A stretch of DNA of 64,000 nucleotides, from NCBI RefSeq assembly GCF_038002765.1, contig NZ_JBBODE010000002.1, positions 372,001 to 436,000 on the forward strand, given 5' to 3'. This document shows, in pieces, positions 1 through 8,700 of the stretch (its first letter is position 1; every line of letters starts with the position of its first letter). The position numbers and the translations under genes were made by a program. The DNA comes from Peribacillus sp. FSL H8-0477 (GTDB lineage: Bacteria > Bacillota > Bacilli > Bacillales > DSM-1321). The notes beneath the pieces were generated by a model. It had not been told where the DNA came from. It saw nothing but the letters and a program-made list of their open reading frames with translations, and searched no databases.

Positions 1-50
1 ACTTTTCGGCTTACTTTACCTAAAGCCTTTTCCTCTGCGGCACGAACTGT

Positions 51-66
51 TGGCACAAGACTTGCA
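51..66 (+). promoter_or_regulatory. Sigma-54 (-24/-12) promoter of the zinc alcohol dehydrogenase
   Basis: TGGCAC at 51-56, five bases, then TTGCA at 62-66 is an exact match to the SigL/RpoN consensus TGGCAC-N5-TTGCA. Transcription would start near 77, leaving a leader of about 64 nt before the ATG at 141. A sigma-54 activator gene lies directly downstream at 1257-2702, which supports the call. The enhancer sites it would need are probably upstream of the window. Confidence 0.88.
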
Positions 67-97
67 ATATCTCTAAGTACATCACATTAAGTGGTTA

Positions 98-119
98 GAC
101 TGTCAATTCGTTGTCAGTC
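98..119 (+). other. Leader hairpin with TTCG tetraloop
   Basis: GACTGtCAA, a TTCG loop, then TTGtCAGTC form a 9-bp stem with one mismatch. It lies between the predicted sigma-54 start site and the ribosome site GGGGAGGG at 125-132. It could stabilise the transcript or be a DNA dyad for a regulator. There is no T-run, so it is not a terminator. Confidence 0.4.
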
Positions 120-140
120 AGATAGGGGAGGGAAACGTAT

Positions 141-1214
141 ATGAGTGCGAACCAAAATGCGAATACATTAGAAGCAAAGAAAAAACAAGAGGTTAAGCTA
201 ATGAAAGCGGCAGTAGTGAATGAATTCAATCAAGAATTAGAAATTAAAGAAGTCCCAATACCTGAATTGGCATATGGAGAAATTTTAGTCAAAATTAAGG
301 CTTGCGGGGTTTGTCATACAGATCTTCATGCGGCGCACGGTGACTGGCCAGTCAAACCTACTCTGCCTCTGATACCCGGTCATGAGGGTGTAGGCATTAT
401 TGAAAAGGTGGCTGAAGGTGTCACTTCCTTAAAAGTTGGTGACCGAGTCGGAATTCCTTGGCTTTATTCAGCATGCGGCGAGTGTGAATATTGTTTAACC
501 GGCAGGGAAACATTGTGTCCTGATCAATTAAATGCTGGCTATTCTGTGAATGGAAGTTATGCAGAATATTGCAAAGCACCGGCGAAATATGTAGTAAAGG
601 TTCCTGAGGGATTGGATTTTGCTGAGGTATCTCCAATTTTTTGTGCGGGTGTGACGACTTATAAAGCCCTTAAAATTTCTGGTGCGAAACCAGGAGATTG
701 GGTCGCTATTTATGGAATAGGCGGCTTAGGTCATGTCGCACTTCAATATGCGAAGGCAATGGGCTTTAATGTCATAGCAGTAGATATCCAAGATGATAAA
801 CTTGAACTCGCAAAAGAACTGGGAGCCGACATAACGATTAACGGCTTGAAGGCAGATCCTATAGAGGATATTAAAAAGAAAGTGGGCGGTGTCCAAGCAG
901 CTATTTCCGTAGCTGTTACAAAAAAAGCCTTTGAACAAGCATATAGCTCTGTTAAAAGGGGTGGGACATTGGTGGTTGTCGGGCTTCCTAATGATGTACT
1001 GCCCATTCCAATCTTTGATACGGTGTTAAATGGAATCACTGTAAAAGGTTCAATTGTAGGGACAAGAAAAGACTTAATGGAGGCACTTGAGTTTGCAAAA
1101 CAAGGAAAAGTGAAAACTAATATTGAAACAAAACCTCTTAAAGAGATTAACGAAATCTTTCAACGTATGGAAAAAGGACAGATTAATGGTCGTGTCGTGT
1201 TGACGATGGAATAA
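141..1214 (+). CDS. Zinc-dependent alcohol dehydrogenase (AdhA/AdhT type)
   Basis: NAD-dependent cytosolic medium-chain alcohol dehydrogenase, 357 residues. The catalytic zinc ligands are visible as Cys58 in GVCHTD and His81 in GHEGVG. The structural-zinc cysteines are 112, 115, 118 and 126, and the NAD-binding glycine motif GIGGLG is at 192-197. The ATG at 141 has a strong GGGGAGGG site. A second good start, ATG 201 after AAGAGG, begins with MKAAVV as typical family members do, so the first 20 residues may be an extension or absent. The gene sits alone between a sigma-54 promoter and a terminator, so expression should depend on the NtrC-type activator encoded next to it. It probably interconverts short alcohols such as ethanol and their aldehydes. 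Confidence 0.93.
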   Translation: MSANQNANTLEAKKKQEVKLMKAAVVNEFNQELEIKEVPIPELAYGEILVKIKACGVCHTDLHAAHGDWPVKPTLPLIPGHEGVGIIEKVAEGVTSLKVGDRVGIPWLYSACGECEYCLTGRETLCPDQLNAGYSVNGSYAEYCKAPAKYVVKVPEGLDFAEVSPIFCAGVTTYKALKISGAKPGDWVAIYGIGGLGHVALQYAKAMGFNVIAVDIQDDKLELAKELGADITINGLKADPIEDIKKKVGGVQAAISVAVTKKAFEQAYSSVKRGGTLVVVGLPNDVLPIPIFDTVLNGITVKGSIVGTRKDLMEALEFAKQGKVKTNIETKPLKEINEIFQRMEKGQINGRVVLTME

Positions 1215-1258
1215 AAAACGAAACAGGATGCCCTTAGGGAATCCTGTTTCGTTTTTTT
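1213..1258. terminator. Bidirectional terminator between convergent genes
   Basis: ACGAAACAGGAT pairs with ATCCTGTTTCGT, with an inner CCC/GGG, and is flanked by an A-run on the left and a T-run on the right. It serves both the dehydrogenase on the plus strand and the regulator on the minus strand. Confidence 0.85.
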
Positions 1259-2702
1259 ATGATTTCTTTACGTCTGTTTTATTCTTTTCATTTAGTAAAT
1301 AGCGCAGCTTTCGCATTGAAATATGGAGACGTTTCGCAGCCTCGTTTCTATTTCCAAATGTGTTTTGCAGTGCCTGCTGGACCATATCTTTGCCAATGTC
1401 CGTTTCAAGCTGTTTAATCTCAGTAAGAACATGTTCAAGATTTATTTTGTTGCTTGCATTAAAATCGGCGAGTTTCTCATTACGCCACTGCTTTAAATGA
1501 TTGTTCGTATTAAGAGACGGCGTTTCTGCTTTTAACATTCTTGCAGGTGCAGAACAAGCTGATGATAAAACGATATCATCAGCGGAAATATCGGAGTCTT
1601 GGTCCGCGAATGTGAGCGTACGGGTAATTACATTAGAAAGCTCCCGAATATTGCCAGGCCAATCATGCGACATAAGTTTATCTATGGCAGCAGGTGAAAA
1701 AGTAATGGATTGTTGGCCGTTCCGCTCTATGAAGTGATGTATGAGTATAGGAATATCTTCTTTTCTTTCTCGTAATGCTGGAAGTTCTAACGTAACAACG
1801 TTTAAACGGTAAAATAGATCTTCACGGAACGTACGGTTATCAACCGCTTGTTGAAGATTTTCATTCGTTGCAGCCACCAATCGAGCATTGGTTTGAAGGG
1901 TGTGACTGTTGCCTACACGCATAAATTCTCTCGTCTCTAATACCCGAAGCAACTTCACTTGAATCGCAGATGATGCTTCAGCGATTTCATCCAGAAACAG
2001 GGTGCCGCTTCCTGCAATTTCAAAGAATCCTTTTCTTTGTTGAGTTGCTCCTGTAAATGCTCCTCTCTCATGACCAAATAATTCACTTTCTAACAGTGAT
2101 TCCGAGATTGCCCCACAATTAATGCCGATGAAGGGATCATCTCTCCTGGGACTTGCCAGATGAATAAAACGGGAGAGAATTTCTTTTCCGGTTCCCGTTT
2201 CTCCTTCAATTAGTACATTGACAGATTTTTGTGCTACTTTCCATGTGGTCTCAACTAACTGATTCATCTCGGGATTTTTTCCGATTAACATACCTGCTTC
2301 TTTAGCCAATTTATGAATGTATGGTGGAGTAGCTGATGGTGTTCTTTTTAAGAGGATTTCAACTTGCTTTTCAAGGATTTCAATATCATCAAAGGGTTTC
2401 TCAATATAATCACTCGCTCCAAGTTTCATAGCCTCTACTGCTGTTTTAATTGTGCTGTAGCCAGTCATGATGAGAACCTGGCAGTGAGGCTGTTGTTGCT
2501 TCAGATGCTGCAATAAAGCAAGCCCGCTTCCATCAGGGAGTTTAATATCAATCATGGCCGCATGAAAGATGTGGGCAGCAAAATCAATTTGGTAGAATTC
2601 GTTTGCACTGACTGCTTTATGTACAGTAAATCCCTTTAGGGAAAATAAATGAGATAAGAACGTTCCAATTTCTCTTTCATCGTCTACGATTAGCAAATTC
2701 AT
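1257..2702 (-). CDS. NtrC-family sigma-54-dependent response regulator
   Basis: Enhancer-binding response regulator, 481 residues. The receiver domain (1-120) has Asp7/Asp8, phospho-acceptor Asp52, Thr80 and Lys102. The AAA+ domain (about 135-370) has Walker A GETGTGKE and the sigma-54-contacting loop GAFTGA. The C-terminal Fis-type helix-turn-helix (about 435-475) includes NRNEAAKRLHIS. It is encoded 18 nt after its cognate kinase and converges on the alcohol dehydrogenase gene, which has a perfect sigma-54 promoter. That gene is therefore the obvious target. The signal is inferred, not seen; an alcohol, aldehyde or redox cue is plausible because both neighbouring enzymes are alcohol dehydrogenases. 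Confidence 0.92.
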   Translation of the reverse strand: MNLLIVDDEREIGTFLSHLFSLKGFTVHKAVSANEFYQIDFAAHIFHAAMIDIKLPDGSGLALLQHLKQQQPHCQVLIMTGYSTIKTAVEAMKLGASDYIEKPFDDIEILEKQVEILLKRTPSATPPYIHKLAKEAGMLIGKNPEMNQLVETTWKVAQKSVNVLIEGETGTGKEILSRFIHLASPRRDDPFIGINCGAISESLLESELFGHERGAFTGATQQRKGFFEIAGSGTLFLDEIAEASSAIQVKLLRVLETREFMRVGNSHTLQTNARLVAATNENLQQAVDNRTFREDLFYRLNVVTLELPALRERKEDIPILIHHFIERNGQQSITFSPAAIDKLMSHDWPGNIRELSNVITRTLTFADQDSDISADDIVLSSACSAPARMLKAETPSLNTNNHLKQWRNEKLADFNASNKINLEHVLTEIKQLETDIGKDMVQQALQNTFGNRNEAAKRLHISMRKLRYLLNEKNKTDVKKS

Positions 2703-2720
2703 TCCTGTTCACCTCGCTCG

Positions 2721-4322
2721 TTACGACCCATTTAAAGGCAATTTGAGTATAAAGCTGCTCCCTTTTCCGTAAGAGCTTTTAACTTCAATTGTACCGCTAT
2801 GATCCTTGGCAATTCCTAGACTAACAGACAATCCCAAACCGGTTCCTTTTTCCATATCTTTGGTCGTGTAAAAGGGATGGAAAATCAAAGGAATCCTCTC
2901 AGATTCGATTCCAATCCCGTTATCTCGGACCACTAGGGCAAGATAGTCTTCCTCAGCGTACGTTTCAATAATTAATCGTTTCTTTTCAGCTTTTCCCATG
3001 TCTAATGCATCTCGAGCATTGAGAAGCAGATTAATGATAATTTGTTCAATTTGGGGCTGACTTCCTTTAAGAAGAGGGAGATCATTCATCAAGGACAACT
3101 GTATGGTAATTCGATTTTTCTCCAACTGAAACTTCAGTAAGTTAAGAACCTGCTGTATCGCCTCATTCAGAGAATAATAGGTAAAGCTATATTCATTCTG
3201 GCGGGAAAAAGTAAGCAGACTTTTAATGATTTCTTTGCAGCGGTTTCCACAATTTTTAATATCTTGTAATAAAATTGCATCTGTATTTTCTGAAGGGTAA
3301 TTTCGTAAGAGAATTTGGGAATTTCCGAGAATCGCAGTTAATGGACTATTCAATTCATGGGCAATTCCAGCTGCCATTTCTCCAATTGCTGCTAATTTTC
3401 CGCTATGGAGCAGCTGCGCTTCCATGTTTCTTTTTTTTGTAACGTTTTTAAAGTAAGCAATAACACCATAGACATGCAAATCTCTGTTTTTAATGGGGTA
3501 CGTTTGCAAATCAAAGATCAAATCATTCGCAAGATGTATTTCTATGAAATTGGGTGTTTCGTTGACGAAAGTGGACTGGACAAGTGGGTGGGCAGCAATA
3601 AGTAAGCTTTCTAAGGAAGTGAATTCTTTTGCAGAATCGTTGCACTGCTCGACTTCTAAATCTTGATTAAAAATCACGATGATATCTTCAATAGCTTTAA
3701 AGGTTTCGACCCATTCTTGTTGAGAGTGCAGCAGCTCATTAAAAAGATGAGCCTTCTCAAGCATAATGGTAATCTGGTTTGATAGTTTCCTTAAAAAATC
3801 TAATTCATCCTCGTCCCATTCTTCAAGATCTTTCCGGCCGAAAAGTAAAACACCTATTCCATCATCGTGGCAATAGAGCGGCATCATGATGATGGTATGA
3901 ATATCAAGACTTAATAATTTCTCTTTTTCTATATAAAGGGAAGGGAGTTCGCTGACATGTTTTTGAATAATCGCCCCTTCTAGTAGGGCAAGTTCATGAA
4001 GGGCTGTCCATCCTGCTTCCTGTTCAAGCTCACAACTTTTCAAAGGGGATATATGAATTAAGGATGTTTGGTGATCTTTCAAAAGGACTAAATGACAGTT
4101 TTCAAAGACCATCAGCTGCCCAAGTCTACCCATAACTTGATGAAGCATTTCCTCGATATTGAGATTAATATGGATGCTATTTGTGATATCATTCATAATT
4201 TCCAGCTGTAAATTTTTTTTCTTAAGCTGGTCAACTGTGTTTTTTAATTCAGTATAATAATTCTTTTTGGATGACCGGACGCCTGTAAGAAGTTCAATTA
4301 AGTCAGTATTCGCTGCTTGAAT
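2721..4322 (-). CDS. Sensor histidine kinase (GAF-PAS-HisKA-HATPase), probable ATT start
   Basis: Soluble histidine kinase without membrane segments, partner of the NtrC-type regulator downstream. From the first ATG (4196) it has a GAF-like domain (about 10-150), a PAS-like domain (165-255), a HisKA domain with phospho-acceptor His280 in GIAHELNSP, and an ATPase domain with N, G1 (DNGIG) and G2 (GTGLGLS) boxes. The ATG at 4196 has no good ribosome site. The frame is open upstream for 42 more codons that read like a charged coiled coil. AGGAGG at 4331-4336, overlapping the stop of the upstream dehydrogenase, sits 8 nt before an in-frame ATT at 4322. I take ATT as the likely start (533 residues). 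The conservative start is 4196 (491 residues). Confidence 0.85.
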   Translation of the reverse strand: MQAANTDLIELLTGVRSSKKNYYTELKNTVDQLKKKNLQLEIMNDITNSIHINLNIEEMLHQVMGRLGQLMVFENCHLVLLKDHQTSLIHISPLKSCELEQEAGWTALHELALLEGAIIQKHVSELPSLYIEKEKLLSLDIHTIIMMPLYCHDDGIGVLLFGRKDLEEWDEDELDFLRKLSNQITIMLEKAHLFNELLHSQQEWVETFKAIEDIIVIFNQDLEVEQCNDSAKEFTSLESLLIAAHPLVQSTFVNETPNFIEIHLANDLIFDLQTYPIKNRDLHVYGVIAYFKNVTKKRNMEAQLLHSGKLAAIGEMAAGIAHELNSPLTAILGNSQILLRNYPSENTDAILLQDIKNCGNRCKEIIKSLLTFSRQNEYSFTYYSLNEAIQQVLNLLKFQLEKNRITIQLSLMNDLPLLKGSQPQIEQIIINLLLNARDALDMGKAEKKRLIIETYAEEDYLALVVRDNGIGIESERIPLIFHPFYTTKDMEKGTGLGLSVSLGIAKDHSGTIEVKSSYGKGSSFILKLPLNGS

Positions 4323-4335
4323 AGTGGACGCCTCC

Positions 4336-5484
4336 TCATAGTGCCTTTAAGAGCAAGTTATTTATTTGGTTTAACGACATATCGCGCGGGTTGGTTATCA
4401 TGCAGGCGTCCTCTAGTGCAGTCATCCCAATGACATCTATCATATCTCTTGTGATTCCCACTTCAGTAAGTGTGGAAGGAGCACCAATATCCTGAGACAG
4501 CTCTTTAACAAACTTTATTGCTGCTATCCCGGCTTCGGTATCTGTTAGCGTTCTTGTATCAATTCCCATGATATCAGCCATTTCTCTAAAGCGCTCAGGC
4601 ACAGCCATCCGATTGAATTCCATGACATGAGGCAGAAGAATAGCGTTTATCTCTCCATGCGGCAGTAAATATTTGCCGCCAATTGAATGAGAGATTGCAT
4701 GGGCTGCCCCAAGAATGGCATTAGAAAAGGCAAGGCCCGCTTGCAGGCTTGCCATTGCCATGGCTTCCTTGGCATCTATATTACGTTTGGATGCGACGGA
4801 AGGACGTAAAAAACGGGAGACGAGAGACAAAGCATTCTTAGCCTGGACATCTGTAAGAGGAGTAGAGGCGATGCTTACATAGGACTCAATCGCATGTGTC
4901 AAAACATCCATTCCTGTAGTTGCAGTTAATTCGGCCTCCTTAGTGGTCAAGGTATTTGGATCAATAATCGCAATATCAGGAACAAGTGATTTAGAGATGA
5001 TAATCATTTTCTTTTCACGGTCAGAATCAACAATAACCGAAAACTGTGATACTTCCGATCCAGATCCTGCAGTCGTCATGACCATCACCATTGGAGGAAG
5101 TGGTGTATGAATTTTATCTATGCCTTCATAGTCTCGGATTCTGCCTTTATTTGAGGAGAGAAGAGCTATTCCTTTAGCTGAATCTAAGGCACTGCCGCCC
5201 CCAACACCGATTACAGCATCGCATCCATGATTTAAGAAATGCACGCTGCCAGCCTCTGTTTCTGAATCCTTTGGGTTTGTGGTAGTTTCGATAAAAGTAG
5301 TGTACGAAAGCTTTGCCGCCTGACACGACTGGATGACAATGTCGAGCCAACCGGCATTTGCGACCCCGCTGTCACTCACAACTAAAGCTTTAGTGGCACC
5401 AAGACGCTTACAGGCTTCTCCTGCTTGGTGAATTGAATTCATTCCAAATATAATTTCTGGAATGACAAATTTAGTAATCGACAT
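4336..5484 (-). CDS. Iron-containing alcohol dehydrogenase
   Basis: Group III, iron-type NAD(P) alcohol dehydrogenase, 382 residues. The cofactor-binding GGGS motif is in VIGVGGGSALDSAKG near 95-109. The metal-ligand region has D..THAIE (near 190) and two histidine clusters, AAHAISHSIGG and LPHGEINA (near 260-280). It is the first gene of a minus-strand operon: its TGA overlaps the Shine-Dalgarno site of the histidine kinase, which suggests translational coupling. A GGAGGAGG site precedes the ATG by about 12 nt. I see no sigma-54 promoter here, so it is probably expressed differently from the zinc enzyme. The substrate is not evident; ethanol, butanol and lactaldehyde are all used in this family. 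Confidence 0.92.
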   Translation of the reverse strand: MSITKFVIPEIIFGMNSIHQAGEACKRLGATKALVVSDSGVANAGWLDIVIQSCQAAKLSYTTFIETTTNPKDSETEAGSVHFLNHGCDAVIGVGGGSALDSAKGIALLSSNKGRIRDYEGIDKIHTPLPPMVMVMTTAGSGSEVSQFSVIVDSDREKKMIIISKSLVPDIAIIDPNTLTTKEAELTATTGMDVLTHAIESYVSIASTPLTDVQAKNALSLVSRFLRPSVASKRNIDAKEAMAMASLQAGLAFSNAILGAAHAISHSIGGKYLLPHGEINAILLPHVMEFNRMAVPERFREMADIMGIDTRTLTDTEAGIAAIKFVKELSQDIGAPSTLTEVGITRDMIDVIGMTALEDACMITNPRDMSLNQINNLLLKAL

Positions 5485-5570
5485 GGTTTAGGAATACCTC
5501 CTCCATCACAACTACTTCTACTATTTACCAAAGAAGCGGTACATTCCTTTTTTTTATCCTATTTTTTTCT

Positions 5571-5603
5571 AAAAAAGACACCCCACATTAAAAGTGAGGT
5601 GCC
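5571..5603 (-). terminator. Terminator of the glucosaminidase gene
   Basis: Read on the minus strand, CACCTCAC and GTGGGGTG form a stem with one G-T pair, followed by a T-run (A-run at 5571-5576 on plus). It lies just past the stop of the 5617-8052 gene. Confidence 0.75.
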
Positions 5604-5616
5604 AAAGAAAAATATC

Positions 5617-8052
5617 CTATTTTAATTCTTGAACGATATAACTCTTACTTACCCAGCCATACGTACCGTCGTCCAACTGGATGTAGTACCATGTCTTTTT
5701 ATCATTCATCATTAATGTGCCATCTTTTTTGAGGACGAGCTGAACATATGAATTAGGTGTCAATTCACCGAGTTTTTCGCTCGATGCAGATGCCTCTTTA
5801 CGAACATTAAGATTTTGATTTCCTTCAGTACGGCTGACCCGGCCTAAGTTTTTAACGGATATTGCTTTTTTATATTCGACAAAATTAATGCTGTTGGTCC
5901 AATATTCTTTATCAGCGACTTTAATTCGTACCCAATAGTCATTTGATTTTTCGAGCAGAGTAAACGATGTACCTGATTTTAAAACTGCTTTTGTTGTGGA
6001 GACCGCCTGACTGTTATAGAGCGTTAACGCTTTATTAGCGACCGTTTCGATTCTATTTGGAAACAAGTCGCTGCCAATTGGTTTACTTGGTTCGCCAGGA
6101 TTAATCGTATCAATCACAGCATTTTTGTACTCTGCTTGATTATAAGGGTAGATTCTTTCCATATGCGCGGCAATCTTTTTCCCCCATTCAGGGTCACTTG
6201 CATAATAAAAGTTCATCCCTTCGCTGTTGGCAGCAATTCGGGTATTTTTCATATCCTTCGTACTGAAGCCAAGATAGGCAAACTTTTGGTACCGCCAATC
6301 AGCTGGATTCAGGTAGGTAGCTTTCAACTGTTTGGCGATGTATTCAATACAGGCATCAACAGAATTAAAGCGGTATGATGCGATAAATGGAGCGGCGTCG
6401 TAGGATCCAAAACCGAATAAATTGTTTTTCCCTAAAGAAATATCTGAGGTGCCATATCCGCTTTCATGAATCGCGTGCGCAGCTAAATATAATGGATTGA
6501 CTCCATATGCATTTCCAGTTGCTATGAACACTTTCCCTTTTCCTGTTAAAACACTCATTTTGTTTTTTGGGGTTACATATGATGATATATACTGATCAAT
6601 CTGAGCTGCTGTTACTTTTGATTGTGTGCGTAAATCGATAAATTGGTACCCAGTGCGATTCATGATTGGGTCACCTGTTCTAACTTGGTTAAGCGAGTCA
6701 ACAGAGACGTAGCCGGTCCTGCTGCCATCAGTGACTTTATACATGTCATTTGAAGTTCGTGCATTTGCCATAATTATTGTTGATGGTTTAAGAGTAAAAG
6801 CAGCGGATCCTTTTCCATCCGCTGTTTTATAAGCAGATACTTCAGAAGTCGTCACAAACGTTGTATTGGACATTTTTTCTTCTGTAATCGGTGCCTCTAC
6901 AGGTGCTTCGTACTCACTGAAATCGCCGTTGAAAATATATCCGATTGTATTTTCATAGCTTATTTCGTACCAGTCGCCAATTTTCTTCTCGGTCATATAC
7001 TGACTGCCTTTTGTGATAGTGCCTAATTTGGCGAAATCAGTTCCATAAGAGGCATAGACGTTTGTCTCCACTTTAGCCTGTAGAATAGTTGGTTTGATAG
7101 ACGAAAATGTTTTTTCCACGACATCATCACCCTTTAGGTAGCGTTCTTGGTCATTATACGTAATCTTATACCAAGTACCCGTCTGATTGACTGTCTTTTC
7201 TTTAGAAATAAAGCCATTCCCCATCAAAATGGTCCCTGTAGTTGTACTTGAAGATTTAGGAGCTTCGTACACCTTAGCTGCCTTATTCGTAAAGTAAATG
7301 GCATCAATACTAGAAATAGTCTCTTTATTTTCGCTAAAATCTTTTATGTAAACGTAGCCGGTATGCCCATTGAAGCTAACACTTAACCAGTCACCGTTTC
7401 TTTTTTTGGATGTAATTTCAGTGCCTTTGGGAATCACCGTTAATTTCTTATGGGCATTACCATAGGATTGATAGAGATTTGTTTTCTTTTCAGATACATA
7501 CTTGGTTTTGGCAAAAGATTTAAAGGTACTCTGTGTAAGTCCACTGTCCTTTAGATAGAGTTTTTTATCGTTTAAATAGACCCTGAACCACGTTTCACCG
7601 ATGCTGTTTACGATTTTTTGAGTACTATAAAAGCCATTGTTGGCTGCAACGGAAACGGGCGAACCTTTTGCGGACGGTTGGGAATAAAGATTAGTAGCTT
7701 TTTTGGTGAAACGATAAGTTTTACTGATAGATTCTTCCGCATTCACAAACCCGCTGCTTACCCAGCCTATTTTTTTTGTAGATTTATAGATGTACGTTAC
7801 TTTATACCAGCCGGTCTTTTTCTCCGTTGCCGTAATCAATTTTCCTTTTGGAATGGTTAGTAGTTTTTTGGCTTTTGTACTGGCGGAAACACGTAATACT
7901 AAATCAGCCGTCGTTTTTAGTTGTGTTTTCTTAATTACGCTTGCTTCAGCAGAGCTGATCCCAAGGGGTGTGACTGCAGGGAGAGCAGCTGTTGTGACTA
8001 AAATTCCGGCTGAAAGAGTAAGAACCATACTCATTTTTCTCAATAAAATCAT
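5617..8052 (-). CDS. Secreted SH3-domain N-acetylglucosaminidase (autolysin)
   Basis: Cell-wall hydrolase, 811 residues, predicted to cut peptidoglycan glycan strands outside the cell. It has an N-terminal signal peptide ending near residue 38 (SAEAS). SH3b modules fill about 42-460. The glucosaminidase domain (about 475-640) has the likely catalytic Glu530 in HAIHESGYGTS, followed by LGKNNLFGFG. Two more SH3b modules lie at 665-811, the last ending in GWVSKSYIV. The N-terminal part contains a tandem duplication: residues about 118-240 resemble 258-380. The gene stands alone with its own terminator. It resembles LytD/LytG-type autolysins, but its module order is its own, so I give no symbol. 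Confidence 0.88.
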   Translation of the reverse strand: MILLRKMSMVLTLSAGILVTTAALPAVTPLGISSAEASVIKKTQLKTTADLVLRVSASTKAKKLLTIPKGKLITATEKKTGWYKVTYIYKSTKKIGWVSSGFVNAEESISKTYRFTKKATNLYSQPSAKGSPVSVAANNGFYSTQKIVNSIGETWFRVYLNDKKLYLKDSGLTQSTFKSFAKTKYVSEKKTNLYQSYGNAHKKLTVIPKGTEITSKKRNGDWLSVSFNGHTGYVYIKDFSENKETISSIDAIYFTNKAAKVYEAPKSSSTTTGTILMGNGFISKEKTVNQTGTWYKITYNDQERYLKGDDVVEKTFSSIKPTILQAKVETNVYASYGTDFAKLGTITKGSQYMTEKKIGDWYEISYENTIGYIFNGDFSEYEAPVEAPITEEKMSNTTFVTTSEVSAYKTADGKGSAAFTLKPSTIIMANARTSNDMYKVTDGSRTGYVSVDSLNQVRTGDPIMNRTGYQFIDLRTQSKVTAAQIDQYISSYVTPKNKMSVLTGKGKVFIATGNAYGVNPLYLAAHAIHESGYGTSDISLGKNNLFGFGSYDAAPFIASYRFNSVDACIEYIAKQLKATYLNPADWRYQKFAYLGFSTKDMKNTRIAANSEGMNFYYASDPEWGKKIAAHMERIYPYNQAEYKNAVIDTINPGEPSKPIGSDLFPNRIETVANKALTLYNSQAVSTTKAVLKSGTSFTLLEKSNDYWVRIKVADKEYWTNSINFVEYKKAISVKNLGRVSRTEGNQNLNVRKEASASSEKLGELTPNSYVQLVLKKDGTLMMNDKKTWYYIQLDDGTYGWVSKSYIVQELK

Positions 8053-8278
8053 TCCTCTCTTACTTATAAATGCATCGTTTTATGGATTACTAGTAATATC
8101 GGTCCCAAATAAAGATTTAGTAGAGTAGTATTATAAGATTTTTGTATACATATATAGTATGAATGTGTAGAATTTGGAAAACAATATTAAATTACCTTTT
8201 TTAGTATTTTATTTAGAGGAAAATAACTTGGATGTCCCGAATAGAATTAAGTAGAAGAAGAGGTAAAGGAGTGGTCTA

Positions 8279-8566
8279 GTGAATGAGCCGGAAGAGTTAT
8301 TTACGATTATTCCAAATGTTATCTGTTTAAAATGCGGGAATAAAGGGGCCGTACAACCATACGGGAAGTATTATCCTGATGGTGTAGGTGAACTAGCTGA
8401 TCAATATAAGTCTTTTGAAAGTGTGAAGGATAAGCCGTATATGTCAGCAGCGATGGGGTTTGGGGGGACACTTCCTTCTAGATGCTTGAATTGTGGAAAC
8501 ACCGGTTTAATAGATATTGCAGGATTAGAAGGATATAAACAAGCCTTTAAAACCGTACGCAAATAA
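8279..8566 (+). CDS. Small zinc-ribbon-like protein of unknown function
   Basis: Ninety-five residues starting at a GTG, with AGGAG 7 nt upstream. Two CxxC pairs (CLKCGNKG near residue 16 and CLNCGNTG near residue 70) are placed to form a zinc ribbon. Between them is a Gly/Tyr-rich stretch. There are no signal peptide or membrane segments. It stands alone between the divergent autolysin gene and the sugar operon. I do not recognise the family, and no function can be drawn from context. Confidence 0.72.
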   Translation: MNEPEELFTIIPNVICLKCGNKGAVQPYGKYYPDGVGELADQYKSFESVKDKPYMSAAMGFGGTLPSRCLNCGNTGLIDIAGLEGYKQAFKTVRK

Positions 8567-8568
8567 TA

Positions 8569-8585
8569 ATTGAAGCGGTTACAAT
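8569..8585 (+). promoter_or_regulatory. Candidate cre/LacI-family operator upstream of the sugar operon
   Basis: TTGAAGCGGTTACAA inside AATTG...CAATT is a near-palindrome. It differs from the catabolite-responsive element TGNAARCGNWWWCA at one position. It lies about 115 nt before the binding-protein gene. CcpA control of a carbohydrate uptake operon would be expected, but a dedicated LacI-type regulator could also bind here. Confidence 0.45.
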
Positions 8586-8700
8586 TGCGTAGGGACGGTG
8601 GATTAGTTTATATTTGTAATATATGATTAATAATGTAAAAATAGGGTAATAGAATTGCGTACATATTTTTACTTATCATAAGAAAATGGGGGGTCTATCG

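Noticed and set aside
8096-8119. A sigma-D-like promoter for the autolysin gene on the minus strand (ACCGATAT with TAAA upstream).
   Set aside because: The -10 matches at 7 of 8 bases, but TAAA is 12 nt away instead of about 15, so the pair is not convincing.
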